DNA of 64,000 nucleotides from JAAYVZ01 sp035403265 (GTDB taxonomy: Bacteria; Acidobacteriota; Thermoanaerobaculia; Thermoanaerobaculales; Thermoanaerobaculaceae): positions 1-64,000 of the forward strand of contig DAONEV010000001.1 in NCBI GenBank assembly GCA_035403265.1. Reading direction: 5' to 3'. Positions within the stretch are counted from its first letter, which is position 1, and each line of letters opens with the position of its first letter. This document shows positions 41,988 to 51,667 of the stretch, in pieces. The notes under the pieces were generated by a model. That model saw only the letters and a program-made list of their open reading frames with translations. It did no database searches and was not told the DNA's origin. The translations under genes and the position numbers were made by a program.

Positions 41988-44793
41988 CGGTCGGGCCGTT
42001 CAGAACCTCCAGATCCCGTGGCTGGACTATGCCAGCACCGTCGTCCCGACGAACCATGAGCTCATTCTGTGGTGGGCCCAGTACCTCTGGCTCACCGACG
42101 GCAACTTTCGCGCCGCGTTCCAACGCGTCGCGGAGCACTTCATCACCACCGTGGAGTTCCCGGAGCTCGAGGAAGACGAGGAGTCCGAGTTCAAGGATCT
42201 CTTCTTCAAGCACCTGAACTATCGCCGCGAACTGAAGGGGATCGGCGATGATTTCCTGTGTTTCCACGGTGATACCCGGGCCGTGACCCGGAAGGGTGTC
42301 TTCAAGCTGCGCGACCTCGCCGGCCAGACCGTGGACGTCCTGTCTCAGGGTGGCAAGTACCGCAAGGCGCACTTCAAGTCCTTCGGGCGTCAGGAGCTCC
42401 TCGAGGTTACCTTCAGCGACGGTCGCACCGTCCTGGCGACTCCGGAGCACCAGTGGATCGTGGCGAAGTCGAACGGCGGGACCATCAAGGTTCCGACGAC
42501 CAAGCTCGCCGGCCGGCGCATTGAGCGCACCGTGGCTCCCCGGCCGGAACAGGGTGACGAGTTCCGTGAAGGCGTCAGACACGGCTTCGTCTTCGGCGAC
42601 GGGTCCACCTACAACAAGGGCAAGAAGACACTGAAGGGCGTTGCCAACTTCTACGGTGCCAAAGACGCCGAGATGATGCCGTTCTTCGAGGGGCACGGCA
42701 ACGCCCCGTTGACTTACACCACGAAAACAGGCGGTTCGCTACGCAAAATCCAGGGGTTGCCCGCTCACTATAAGCAGCTCCCCAGCCCGACGGCCAGCGC
42801 TGAATACTGGTACGGGTTCGTGGCCGGGTTCACCGCGGCCGACGGGACAGTCGACACCACGGGGTGCGTTGTTCTGGCGCAGCAGTCCAGGGCGACGCTG
42901 GAAGCCATAGCTGAGCAGTTGCCGCGCATCGGCATGGTGGCTGGTCCGGTTCAGACCTATGACCAGGTCAGCGATTTCCGCGAAGTAAACGACAACCCTG
43001 CCGCCATCTTCAACTGCACGATCTCGTACGTTACGCTGCTGAAGCGCTTCATGCAGCCTGCCGACTTGCTCATGTCTCATCACCGTGCCCGCTTTGAGCA
43101 GAAGCGGACAGACACCAACTATGGGAAGTTCATCGGTGTGAAGTCGGTCAAGCCGACCGGGATCGTCGATGAGGTCTTCTGCTGTGTTGAGCACGAGACC
43201 CACAGCTTCGTTCTGGAGAACGGGGTCCTGACGGGTAACTGTTATGGTAACGTCTTTGTTTCCATATACTTGCCGTTCAAGCGTCACCTGGCCTGCCAGA
43301 AGTGCGCCTTCGAGCAGCCCATCAAGCACGTCCTCTACGAGTGCGACCTCGACAGCACCAAGGGTGTGACCTGGAAGCGGAAGAAGGCGTGCCCGGTCTG
43401 CGGCGATCTCCGCGAGTTCTCCCTGAAGGATCGCAAGGACCCCGACATCTCCCGGGTCCGCCTCGTGAAGTATTCGCCGTTCGAGATCGAAATCGCGATG
43501 AACCATTTCAGCCAGAGGAAAGACATCTTCTGGAAGATCCCGAACGACGTCCGCGCCGACATCCAGTCCAAGGCTCGGATCCACATCGAGGACACCCCGA
43601 TCGAGGTCCTCGAGGCCGTGGCCCGCAACGGCCGCCTCCTGTTCGACGACGACATGATCTTCCACCTGGACGAGACCATTGTCTCCGGCATGCGGACCCG
43701 GGGCTGGGGCCTCCCGCGCTCCGTCTCGAACTTCCGCGCCGCCTGGCTCCAGCAGATCACGAACCGCGCCGACCAGGCCATCGCATCCGACTACACCCTG
43801 GGCATGCGCCTGATCTCGCCGAGCCAGCAGGCTGTCGTGGATCCCATGATCGCCGAGGGCATGGATAGCTTCGTCACCGGCATCGGCCGCATCGTGGAGG
43901 CGCATCGGGCCGAGCCCATGAGCTACCACACCGCGCCGTACCCCGTGAACTACCAGTTCATGGGCGGGGAAGGCAAGGACCTCCTCCCGGCCGACAAGCT
44001 GAAGTTCCGGCAGCAAGAGTTCCTGAGCCAGTGTTCAATCCCGCTGGAATACCACCAGATGACGCTGTCGACACAGGCAGCCCCGATGGCACTCCGACTC
44101 TTCGAGTCGGCGTGGTCGTCGTTGCCATCCATGTATTCGTCAGCATTGCAGTGGATCACCAAGGTGGTCGCCCGGAACTTCGGGCTCCAGGAGACCGCGG
44201 TCCAGGTCCAGAAGTCCACGATCGCCGATGACCAGGAGCGCAAGAACATCCTGATGCAGCTGATGTCGGCGAACCAGATCTCGCCACAGACCGCGCTGGC
44301 TCCGCTCGGTATCGAGGCGTCCAAGGAAGCCCGCAAGGTCTTCAAGTACCAGGACTTCATCGCGAAGCTGACCCAGGAGCAGCAGGACAAGCAGATGAAG
44401 GACCAGGAGATGGGTGCCCTGAGCGCGCTCGCGGGCCAGGCCACGCCAAGTGCCCTGCTACAGCAGCAACAGCAAGGCGCCGGTGGCGGCGCCCCGCCTC
44501 CGGGGGCCCCCATGGGCGGTGCCCCAGCCGGCGGCATCCCCGGGGCCGGCGGCGGTGCCCAGGGCGGCACGCTGCAGCAGATGGCCGACCAGGCCGAACA
44601 GATCGCAGCCCAGCTCGTCCAGATGCCGGAGTTCGACCGCAAGGGTCAGCTCAAGGCGCTGCGTGAGGGCAACAAGGATCTCCACGCCCTGGTGACCTCC
44701 AAGATGACGGAGCTCCGTCGCAGCGCGGCCTCGCAGGGCCAGCAGCAGCTCTTGGCTCCGCAGCCCGGGGGCCCGCCGGCCGGAGGCGGTTGA
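41959..44793 (+). CDS. Portal protein containing an intein
   Basis: 944 residues precursor, 617 after splicing. The mature part begins with WLDYASTVVPTNHELILWW and has the conserved DDFL-CYGNVFVS site, where the intein sits. A zinc-ribbon-like CQKC...CPVCG pair (about 445-480) is followed by RVRLVKYSPFEIEI, WKIPNDVRADI, IEDTPIEVLEAV and RGWGLPRS. This is the layout of portal proteins of many large and metagenomic phages. The C-terminus is Gln/Gly/Pro-rich with helical segments. The portal forms the dodecameric DNA gate at the capsid vertex. The intein interrupts the N-terminal third, so splicing is required for a working portal. Confidence 0.8.
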   Translation: MPTLTVPGSNGRAVQNLQIPWLDYASTVVPTNHELILWWAQYLWLTDGNFRAAFQRVAEHFITTVEFPELEEDEESEFKDLFFKHLNYRRELKGIGDDFLCFHGDTRAVTRKGVFKLRDLAGQTVDVLSQGGKYRKAHFKSFGRQELLEVTFSDGRTVLATPEHQWIVAKSNGGTIKVPTTKLAGRRIERTVAPRPEQGDEFREGVRHGFVFGDGSTYNKGKKTLKGVANFYGAKDAEMMPFFEGHGNAPLTYTTKTGGSLRKIQGLPAHYKQLPSPTASAEYWYGFVAGFTAADGTVDTTGCVVLAQQSRATLEAIAEQLPRIGMVAGPVQTYDQVSDFREVNDNPAAIFNCTISYVTLLKRFMQPADLLMSHHRARFEQKRTDTNYGKFIGVKSVKPTGIVDEVFCCVEHETHSFVLENGVLTGNCYGNVFVSIYLPFKRHLACQKCAFEQPIKHVLYECDLDSTKGVTWKRKKACPVCGDLREFSLKDRKDPDISRVRLVKYSPFEIEIAMNHFSQRKDIFWKIPNDVRADIQSKARIHIEDTPIEVLEAVARNGRLLFDDDMIFHLDETIVSGMRTRGWGLPRSVSNFRAAWLQQITNRADQAIASDYTLGMRLISPSQQAVVDPMIAEGMDSFVTGIGRIVEAHRAEPMSYHTAPYPVNYQFMGGEGKDLLPADKLKFRQQEFLSQCSIPLEYHQMTLSTQAAPMALRLFESAWSSLPSMYSSALQWITKVVARNFGLQETAVQVQKSTIADDQERKNILMQLMSANQISPQTALAPLGIEASKEARKVFKYQDFIAKLTQEQQDKQMKDQEMGALSALAGQATPSALLQQQQQGAGGGAPPPGAPMGGAPAGGIPGAGGGAQGGTLQQMADQAEQIAAQLVQMPEFDRKGQLKALREGNKDLHALVTSKMTELRRSAASQGQQQLLAPQPGGPPAGGG
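42259..43239 (+). other. Intein (327 residues) with LAGLIDADG-type endonuclease, in portal
   Basis: Residues 101-427. Block A is CFHGDTRAVT (Cys1), block B is TPEHQWIV, block F/G is CCVEHETHSFVLENGVLTGN ending in Asn427, and the +1 extein residue is Cys. Two DOD-type endonuclease helices are seen (RHGFVFGDGS and GFVAGFTAADG). All splicing residues are present, so it should be active. Third codon positions are less GC-biased than in the exteins, suggesting recent arrival. Confidence 0.9.
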
Positions 44794-44796
44794 GCC

Positions 44797-47700
44797 ATGA
44801 AGGCCACCGGGAACCGCCGGGCCCACTTCCCCGTGGGCGGCAAGCGGAACACCATGAACTTCTTCGGGCACGGCAACCGGCCCAAGAAGAAGGGCAAGGC
44901 GAAGACCGCAGCTGACGAAGAGGACGACGATGAGCGCCCGCAGCGTCGCCGGAAAGGCTCCACGTCACACCAGTGGGCCATCCTCGCCGCCGTAGGCGCT
45001 ATGGGCGCCGCCGGGGTCTACTGGGCCTTCCAGAACCCCAAGGTGATCCGCGGCGCCGCCAAGGCGCTCGGGATCGACGACAACGACTTCGTCAAGGGAG
45101 CCCTGAATGCCCTGGATCCCAAGAAGCCCGAGGACCGCGCCGCGAAGGAAGCCGAGCTGGCGGGCGCAGCCGCGGCGGAGCATGGTCACGCGGCGCCAGA
45201 GATCACGGACCAGAACCCCGTGGCGCGGCCGCCGCAGCGCGAGCTGAACCAGCAAGAGGCCGGGATCGTGGCGGGGCTCCAGAACGGCGGCCACGCCGAG
45301 GCGGCGAAGCAGCTCGCGGAGACCTGGAAGCAGCTGCCTGATGTCGGCGTTCTTCAGCTGCCCAGGAAGCTGACCGGGGACCCCGTGCGGGATGCCGGGA
45401 CCTTCATGGCGGCCCGGGCCCAGTACGACCAGTTCCGAGCCCAGGCCGAGCACGATGTCCGCGTCACCGCGGCGCAGCACGGAGCCTCCGAAGCCGAGAT
45501 CAAACAGCTCGCGGCCCAGGCGGCGCCGCGGGCCCAAGAGATGTACCAGGGCTGGGTCCAGAACCCGGCGACCCTGACGAACTCGGCGAAGCTCATGAGC
45601 GCCCCGACTGCCCAGGGTTTCGGATCCAAAGAGATCTTCGACGCCCAAGCCGAGGAGGCCCGCACAGCGCTGACGAACCCCGAGGGCGTCGGCGTTGCCA
45701 CCAGGAACCGTGAGGCCCAGCAGGCCGACGTGGGTTCCTCGCGCCCCGCAACATCCCCGTTCGCGAGCACCGGTGACCACCTCGACCAGGTCCTCACCGC
45801 GCTGAGTCCAGGGGTCCTGAGCCAGGCCAACATGGTTCTGGGGCCCATGGGCTACGGAGCCGATGCCCGAGGGGTCCTGAACCCGCACGGCGACCCGGAC
45901 TCCGCCGTGATTCGGAACCCTGAGGATCACTGGCAGGCCAACCGAGCCCGTGCCGTGCTGGACCGCCAGAACGCGGTTCAGGATGCCATCCGTGCCGGTG
46001 ACCACGAAGGCGCCAGGATGCTGCTGGCGGAGCCACTGCCGGGGTCCACGGAGACCCTCGCTGACATCGAGGCTGCGAACGACTCAGCGCGGCTCCACGA
46101 CGCCGCGGGGCGGGCCTCATCGGCCGCCGCTCTCAGCACAGCACTCCGCGTCAGCGCGCCCGTCATGGGCCCCCTGGGGGTCCTTGGCGTCGGTGGCGGC
46201 CTAGCGCTTGGCCAGACCGCAGCGAAAGCACTCAAGGGGGAACCCGTGGCGGACACCCCGGAGGCCCGAGCCGGGCTCACGGAGACCGCGGGCCGTGTCG
46301 GTGGCTTCGCGGCACAGACCGCAGCGATGCGGAGTCGACCGCAGTTCGCGGCGCAGGTCGCCGAGAAGGCGATTGAATCCCTGAAGGGGCGGCTGCCTGC
46401 CGCGGCCCAGGGTGCCTGGAGTCTCCGGGACACCTTGATGAACCGGGGCCCCTCGGAGGCCTACAACAACCTGCTCAAGCAGATCGAGCAGCAGACCGGC
46501 AAGCTGAACACGGCGCTGCAGGCTGCGAAGACGGCACCTGGTGTTGGTGCGGTACCCGAGGGGCTCCATGCCGTTCGCGCCGCTGCTGCGGCACCAGCTG
46601 GCGCCGGGTTCGGGGCCCGGGCCGCACACGCCCTGAAGTCCGGGTTCCAGCAGGCCAAGTGGGTCGGCTCCCTGAGCACTGCGGCCGAGGCGTCAGCTGC
46701 GCTGGGTCGGATCTCGCAGACCGCGGTGAAGTCGCCGGCGCTGGTGGCGCTGATGCGTGTCAACGCGCTGCGCGGTGCCGGGGCGCTGTCCGCGGCGTCG
46801 GTGCAGTATGGGATCATCGGCACCGGGGCCCTCGCCGTCGCCGACATCTCGGGGCACGCCCTCAACGCGATCAAGGGAGAGGCGCGCTCGCGCTCCTACG
46901 AGGAGCAGTACCGCCGCGCCTACAACGGCACCCTGCGTGCCGACGGTCGACTCGAGTCGAACTGGGGCACCGGCAGCATGACGGGGAACGCCAGAGACAT
47001 GGCAGCCACCGGTCGCAACGCCGTCATGATGGATTTCCAGTACATCATGGAGCGCCAGGCCGCCGTCACGGGCTATAGCCGGGCCAAGTTCGAGGGTGGC
47101 AGCCACGACATCATTCGCGGCGCCGGCGCCGCGGTGAGCGGGGTCAACGACCCCGAGACCGGGTTCTATGAGCAGTCCGCGGAATACCGCGGCGTCCAGG
47201 ATGCCCTGTACTTCACCGCGGAACGGCGAGCCCTGCAGCGCGGCACCGAGATCGCGACCCAGATCATCGAGGGTGATCCCAGGTTCGCCAATGCGCCCGT
47301 GGCAACTCGCGACGAAGCCATCATGACCACGGCGGCTCGGATCTCGGCGCAGTACGTCAGCCGACTCAAGGACACCACGATCCTGGAGCACAACATCGAT
47401 GAGGCCATCGGGGCCCTCGACCTCAAGGTGAAGACCTTCAAGCCGAATCCCGTGGCGCTACTCGACAGCTCCGGCGGTCAGCTCTACGGCGAAGGTGCCA
47501 GGTTCCTGAACCACATCCTGCCAGACGACGTCGCCGAGAACAAGGCGCTCCACGAGGACATCAACGCGCTGGGTCACTACAACGCAGCCCGGAATAACGG
47601 GATCCAGGACCCCGATGCCCTGACGAAGCAGGGCCGCGACACCGAGGTCTACGCGGCGTCAAACGACTACGCCTGGAAGAACCGCAGCAAGATGGCTGCG

Positions 47701-49143
47701 CTTCCCGGCGGTATCGGCGACGCCTTCAAGGCGCACGACGCCGTCTATGGACCGGCGCGCCGCGCCGCGCTGCGTGCCCTGGATGCCCCGGAGCTCCGAC
47801 ACGCCGACCCGAAGCGCCGGCAGGAGATCTACGACGCCGTCATGAAGAACGCCGAGACCAAGGCGAAGCCCATGATCGAGGAGTTCCTGAAGGCGCCGGG
47901 GACCCATGACATCGCGGATCTCATGAAGCCCGGGACCGGGCCTGACGGGAAGACCACGGGGTCCCGGATCCAGACCTGGCAGCAACAGAACGGCTACGAG
48001 GAGGCCCCGCGCACCGCCCTGGGCATCACGGGCAGCGCTGAGGCTGCACGGGATCAGGGCTTCGCCGAACTTCGTCGTCTCCTTCCCCAGGAGCAGCAGG
48101 GACTCCTGGATCCCGTGGCGATCTCTCAGGAGGCTGACCGGGTCACTGGGCAGACCTTCGACCAGCGCAACAACACCGAAGCTGGGCTGTACACGAAGTC
48201 GAGTCCGACCGGCCAGGCCATCGCGGCGCGCCGGGAACAGTGGGCCCAGGATCTCAGGAGCTCCGGGATCAAGCTCCCGCTCGACGACGCCGGCTTCCAG
48301 CGATTCGTCGGCGACGGTCCCAATAGTCGTCGGTTCGACATCAACAACGTCACCGCAGACCGCGCCTCCAAGCTGTACGCCCTGGAGACCCTGGCGGCGC
48401 AGGATCCCGAGAAGATCCGTCAGCTCGCACCAGGTGCTAGCAGCACCGCAGTTCTTCTGGCGCAGGAACGGCCTTGGCTCGAGAAGGCCATGGCAGACCC
48501 CAGCGGGAAGGGCTTCACCAGGCTGGGCCCCGACGGGAACCCCGTGGGCACCGTGGCGACCTGGGAGGAGCTCCGGGCCGACATGGCGAACCCGGCCAAC
48601 GCCGCGAACTACGCCAAGGCGTGGCGCCCCGAGGTCCAGAAGTACCTCACGGAGGTCAAGCAGTACGATGCGCAGCGCGTCGCCCCGGTCTCGACCCCGG
48701 AGATCGACAAGCAGCTCGACATCAAGGACGCCTATGGGCGCTGGACCCATCAGGAGCGCATGGCGCAGGAACAGGCCAGGGCCCAGGCCGAGGCGCAGAC
48801 CAAGACACCGCTGCAGCGGAACCCCCTGGTCCAGACATTCCGTCAGGTCGTGGCTCCCTCCCCGGCCTACACGCCCTCGATGACCCCGGAACAGTTCGCA
48901 CAGAAGTTCCGGGCGGACCCCTCCCAGTTCAAGGGGGTCCTGACCCCGGAGGCCCTGGAGTACCAGCAGCGCTACGCGACCTGGGAGAAGCAGCAGGCCG
49001 GCCTGAAGGCTCCCGCTGGTCCCGGAGCCACACCAGGGTATGTTCCAGCGAAGCCCGCGGTCCTCCCCGCAGCGAAACCAGCACCGACCCCCGCCGTAGC
49101 CACGGCGACTCCGGCCCCCATAGGACAGCCCGCAAAGCTATGA
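44797..49143 (+). CDS. Very large presumptive virion protein (possible ejection/tape-measure type)
   Basis: 1448 residues, three bases after the portal gene. A basic N-terminus (KPKKKGKAK-type, about 30-60) precedes a transmembrane segment (WAILAAVGAMGAAGVYWAF, about 65-84). Long Ala/Gln-rich helices follow, with a Gly/Ala hydrophobic stretch (MGPLGVLGVGGGLALG, about 455-470), further amphipathic helices and a Pro/Ala-rich tail. No enzymatic motif is recognised. Size, helicity, membrane segments and position after portal suggest an internal virion or DNA-ejection protein. This is inference only. Confidence 0.6.
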   Translation: MKATGNRRAHFPVGGKRNTMNFFGHGNRPKKKGKAKTAADEEDDDERPQRRRKGSTSHQWAILAAVGAMGAAGVYWAFQNPKVIRGAAKALGIDDNDFVKGALNALDPKKPEDRAAKEAELAGAAAAEHGHAAPEITDQNPVARPPQRELNQQEAGIVAGLQNGGHAEAAKQLAETWKQLPDVGVLQLPRKLTGDPVRDAGTFMAARAQYDQFRAQAEHDVRVTAAQHGASEAEIKQLAAQAAPRAQEMYQGWVQNPATLTNSAKLMSAPTAQGFGSKEIFDAQAEEARTALTNPEGVGVATRNREAQQADVGSSRPATSPFASTGDHLDQVLTALSPGVLSQANMVLGPMGYGADARGVLNPHGDPDSAVIRNPEDHWQANRARAVLDRQNAVQDAIRAGDHEGARMLLAEPLPGSTETLADIEAANDSARLHDAAGRASSAAALSTALRVSAPVMGPLGVLGVGGGLALGQTAAKALKGEPVADTPEARAGLTETAGRVGGFAAQTAAMRSRPQFAAQVAEKAIESLKGRLPAAAQGAWSLRDTLMNRGPSEAYNNLLKQIEQQTGKLNTALQAAKTAPGVGAVPEGLHAVRAAAAAPAGAGFGARAAHALKSGFQQAKWVGSLSTAAEASAALGRISQTAVKSPALVALMRVNALRGAGALSAASVQYGIIGTGALAVADISGHALNAIKGEARSRSYEEQYRRAYNGTLRADGRLESNWGTGSMTGNARDMAATGRNAVMMDFQYIMERQAAVTGYSRAKFEGGSHDIIRGAGAAVSGVNDPETGFYEQSAEYRGVQDALYFTAERRALQRGTEIATQIIEGDPRFANAPVATRDEAIMTTAARISAQYVSRLKDTTILEHNIDEAIGALDLKVKTFKPNPVALLDSSGGQLYGEGARFLNHILPDDVAENKALHEDINALGHYNAARNNGIQDPDALTKQGRDTEVYAASNDYAWKNRSKMAALPGGIGDAFKAHDAVYGPARRAALRALDAPELRHADPKRRQEIYDAVMKNAETKAKPMIEEFLKAPGTHDIADLMKPGTGPDGKTTGSRIQTWQQQNGYEEAPRTALGITGSAEAARDQGFAELRRLLPQEQQGLLDPVAISQEADRVTGQTFDQRNNTEAGLYTKSSPTGQAIAARREQWAQDLRSSGIKLPLDDAGFQRFVGDGPNSRRFDINNVTADRASKLYALETLAAQDPEKIRQLAPGASSTAVLLAQERPWLEKAMADPSGKGFTRLGPDGNPVGTVATWEELRADMANPANAANYAKAWRPEVQKYLTEVKQYDAQRVAPVSTPEIDKQLDIKDAYGRWTHQERMAQEQARAQAEAQTKTPLQRNPLVQTFRQVVAPSPAYTPSMTPEQFAQKFRADPSQFKGVLTPEALEYQQRYATWEKQQAGLKAPAGPGATPGYVPAKPAVLPAAKPAPTPAVATATPAPIGQPAKL

Positions 49144-50459
49144 GCCCGATCCTTTCGCTGGAAGCCGAGATCAGCGCTGCGCTGAAGACCGCATCGGCCC
49201 CGAAGTCCATGGATCTCCTCGCCGAGATCCGGGCCGGCATCAAGCTCGCCGGCGAGGCCGCCCCGGTGACGCCACCGTCACCGGCCACCCCTGAGATCAA
49301 ACCGCCGGCGACCCCGGCTGCCACCGCCGGGGCACCGCCGGCCCCGGCACCGACCACCCCTGCCGCGGCACCGCCGGCTCCCGCTGCTGCCCCGGCCGCG
49401 GTGCCCATGGCCGCCGGGAAGCCAACGACCCCCGCCCCTGCGCCGCAGCCCTACAAGGTGCCCGGGAGCCGTCCTGCGGCTCCACAGGGTGTCATGAGCC
49501 AGGGTTGGGACGCCGTGAAGAACAACTGGGACGTCGCCGCGATCCCGCTGTCCCTGCTCGCCATGATGTTCGGTGGTCGGACCGGCAAGATGCTGGGCGC
49601 CCTGGGCATGGCCGCTGGTGGCTACGGGCTCTACAACCGCTACCAGAACATGCAGAACTACGGCGAGGCTGCGAAGCCAATCGCCGGGGAGACCCCGGAG
49701 CAGTTCAAGGCTCGGCAGGCCGAGCAGTTCGCGAAGAACCTGCAGGGTGGTCGGCGCGCCGCGCAGGCGCGTGAGCAGGCCGAGGCCAAGTTCAAGGCCC
49801 CCATGGAAGCAGCGGAGAAGCAGTTCCAGGATCTTCTCGCTGCTGACCCCGCGCTGGCTGCCAAGGTGCAGCCCGTCATCGAGGCGAAGAACGCGATGTG
49901 GGAGGCCAAGACGGCCTACAACGAAGCACTCAAGAACAACCCCAGGGACGCCGAGGGTCTCGCCGCTGCGAAGGCGGCCGCGGACCAGGCCGAGGCAGCT
50001 CTCGCCGCGGTGCAGGGTGACCAGGCGACGCAGCAGGCCATCGCCCCGGTGCTGCAGGCCCGTGAGGCCGCGGACGCCGCGAAGTGGCAGTACCAGCACG
50101 CCATGAAGCCCTGGGAGGAGTGGCAGAAGGCGAACCCGCAGCTCGGGAGCAGCTTCAAGGCTGTGAATGCCATGGCCCCCGGGGTCATGCTGAGCCAGAT
50201 CCGCGGCGCGAACCCGGCGCTCAAGGGGGCCACGGAGCGCACCGTCCAGGATCTCATGTACCGTCTCGGGCACGGAGACAAGCCGGCGGACTACACCCAG
50301 ACCCCGATGACCGAACAGGAGAACGAGGCTGACCGCGCCCTGGCCTGGCTCCTGCAGGATCCCAAGGCCGTGGAAGCCATGAAGAACGGGGGCCCCGGTA
50401 CCCTGGACAAGATCATGATCGGCTGGAACGACCGCGGCGCCGGGAAGCGGTGGGACTGA
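49140..50459 (+). CDS. Pro/Ala-rich presumptive virion protein with membrane hairpin and coiled coil
   Basis: 439 residues; ATG 49140 overlaps the previous stop (ATGA). Residues about 40-110 are a Pro/Ala/Thr linker. A hydrophobic stretch (DVAAIPLSLLAMMFGG...LGALGMAAGGYGLY, about 135-170) is followed by an Ala/Gln/Glu-rich coiled-coil region (about 180-330) and a compact C-terminus. No family recognised. It shares AALKTA-type N-terminal wording with several neighbours. Confidence 0.6.
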   Translation: MSPILSLEAEISAALKTASAPKSMDLLAEIRAGIKLAGEAAPVTPPSPATPEIKPPATPAATAGAPPAPAPTTPAAAPPAPAAAPAAVPMAAGKPTTPAPAPQPYKVPGSRPAAPQGVMSQGWDAVKNNWDVAAIPLSLLAMMFGGRTGKMLGALGMAAGGYGLYNRYQNMQNYGEAAKPIAGETPEQFKARQAEQFAKNLQGGRRAAQAREQAEAKFKAPMEAAEKQFQDLLAADPALAAKVQPVIEAKNAMWEAKTAYNEALKNNPRDAEGLAAAKAAADQAEAALAAVQGDQATQQAIAPVLQAREAADAAKWQYQHAMKPWEEWQKANPQLGSSFKAVNAMAPGVMLSQIRGANPALKGATERTVQDLMYRLGHGDKPADYTQTPMTEQENEADRALAWLLQDPKAVEAMKNGGPGTLDKIMIGWNDRGAGKRWD

Positions 50460-50462
50460 GAT

Positions 50463-51158
50463 ATGTCGCTTCGAGACGCCGCTGACCTCATCGCCATCGA
50501 CCGCGCCAAGCAGGACATCGTCGCCGACGAGTCCCTGTCGCTCTGGGGTCGCATGAAGGCGATCCAGAGCATCGACGCCGCTGCGGCCGCGCAGCCCGAG
50601 CCGGGGCCCATGATCACGTTCCAGGATGTCGTCAAGGGGGCCATCGGTGCCGGCCTCGGCTACGGCGTCGGGTCCGCGGTGGGTTCCTTCCTGAGCCTGA
50701 GCCCGGGCTCCAAGTCCACCCTCAAGGCGCTCGGTGCCGGCCTCGGCACCCTGATGAACACTGGAGTCCTCGGCATGAACAAGACCGCTGCAGAAGAGCT
50801 GGAGCGCGACATCCGTGCCGCGGTCCGCTACGGGTTCCTCAAGGGGGCCTACGAGACCGGGCTCCTGGACCACGCCGAGTTCCTGAAGCACGGCGCCATC
50901 GCGATCACCCCGGAGACCCTGACGGCTCCGGTGAAGATGGTCTCCAACGTGACATCCTCGATCGGTTCCGGCACCGGCGCCGCTGCCGCGGGCATCCTCG
51001 GCGACGACGAGACCGACGAGAAGATCTCCAAGATCATGCTGGAGAAGCGGCTCACGGAGCGTCAGGCCGACCGGCTCCGGCAGCAGCGCAAGAATCGACT
51101 CGTTGCCGCCATGCTGAGCAAGCGACTCCAGGCTGCGCCAAGCACGACGAGGTATTGA
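50463..51158 (+). CDS. Presumptive virion protein with glycine-zipper segment
   Basis: 231 residues, three bases after the previous gene. It has an N-terminal helix (SLRDAADLIAIDRAKQDIVADESLSLWGRMKAI), a Gly/Ala membrane-like segment (GAIGAGLGYGVGSAVGSFL, about 60-78), then NKTAAEELERDIRAAVRYGFLKGAYETGLL and a basic C-terminus (RQADRLRQQRKNRL). Function unknown. It lies in the operon leading to the RNA polymerase. Confidence 0.6.
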   Translation: MSLRDAADLIAIDRAKQDIVADESLSLWGRMKAIQSIDAAAAAQPEPGPMITFQDVVKGAIGAGLGYGVGSAVGSFLSLSPGSKSTLKALGAGLGTLMNTGVLGMNKTAAEELERDIRAAVRYGFLKGAYETGLLDHAEFLKHGAIAITPETLTAPVKMVSNVTSSIGSGTGAAAAGILGDDETDEKISKIMLEKRLTERQADRLRQQRKNRLVAAMLSKRLQAAPSTTRY

Positions 51159-51188
51159 ACTCTCTCCCGTAGGAGACAGAACTAGGCC

Positions 51189-51635
51189 ATGCTGCCATCT
51201 TCTGCTCGCCCCGGGACCTCGTCGCCGTCAGCCGCCAACGGGCCCATCATGGCTGTGTCGCCGATCGCTGTCGGGACCAGGGTCCCGATCCCCAGCGGGA
51301 TGAGGACTGTCCGGGCCAGGCCGGCCCGCCAGGTCACGATGACCGCCGGCGAGATCCCCTTGATCCACCCCAAGGACCCGGATCACAAGCAGATCCAGGA
51401 AGCCCTGGTGGCACGGTCCAAGGTGTTCGATCTCTCTGACACGACCCAGGCCGCCGCGGCTGAGCAGGTCTGGCAGGCCATCGCGGAGAAGCGGGCGTTC
51501 TACTCGGAGCACAAGACGCACTTCGACGAGACCCGCGGCAAGTTCTTCCAGTACATCCGGTGGTCCGAGGTCGTGCACGCCCTGCCGGGTCAGGTCGAGG
51601 AAGCCGTCGCGGCGGCCCGCGCCAGCGCTGGTTGA
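51189..51635 (+). CDS. Hypothetical protein
   Basis: 148 residues from ATG 51189; a later in-frame ATG at 51249 is an alternative since the first 20 residues are low-complexity. The C-terminal two thirds look like a compact helical domain (HKQIQEALVARSKVFDLSDTTQAAAAEQVWQAIAEKRAFYSEHKTHFDE). No family recognised. A short TCTCC-CGTA-GGAGA hairpin lies in the 30-base spacer before it. Confidence 0.55.
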   Translation: MLPSSARPGTSSPSAANGPIMAVSPIAVGTRVPIPSGMRTVRARPARQVTMTAGEIPLIHPKDPDHKQIQEALVARSKVFDLSDTTQAAAAEQVWQAIAEKRAFYSEHKTHFDETRGKFFQYIRWSEVVHALPGQVEEAVAAARASAG

Positions 51636-51659
51636 GTGCGTCGTTCCCCGCGGTAAGGT
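51632..51659 (+). promoter_or_regulatory. Leaderless sigma70-like promoter
   Basis: TTGAGT-N16-TAAGGT, with the -10 ending eight bases before ATG 51668. It overlaps the stop of the upstream gene. It could drive the gene at 51668 and the RNA polymerase genes behind it. Confidence 0.5.
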
Positions 51660-51667
51660 GGTGCTCC

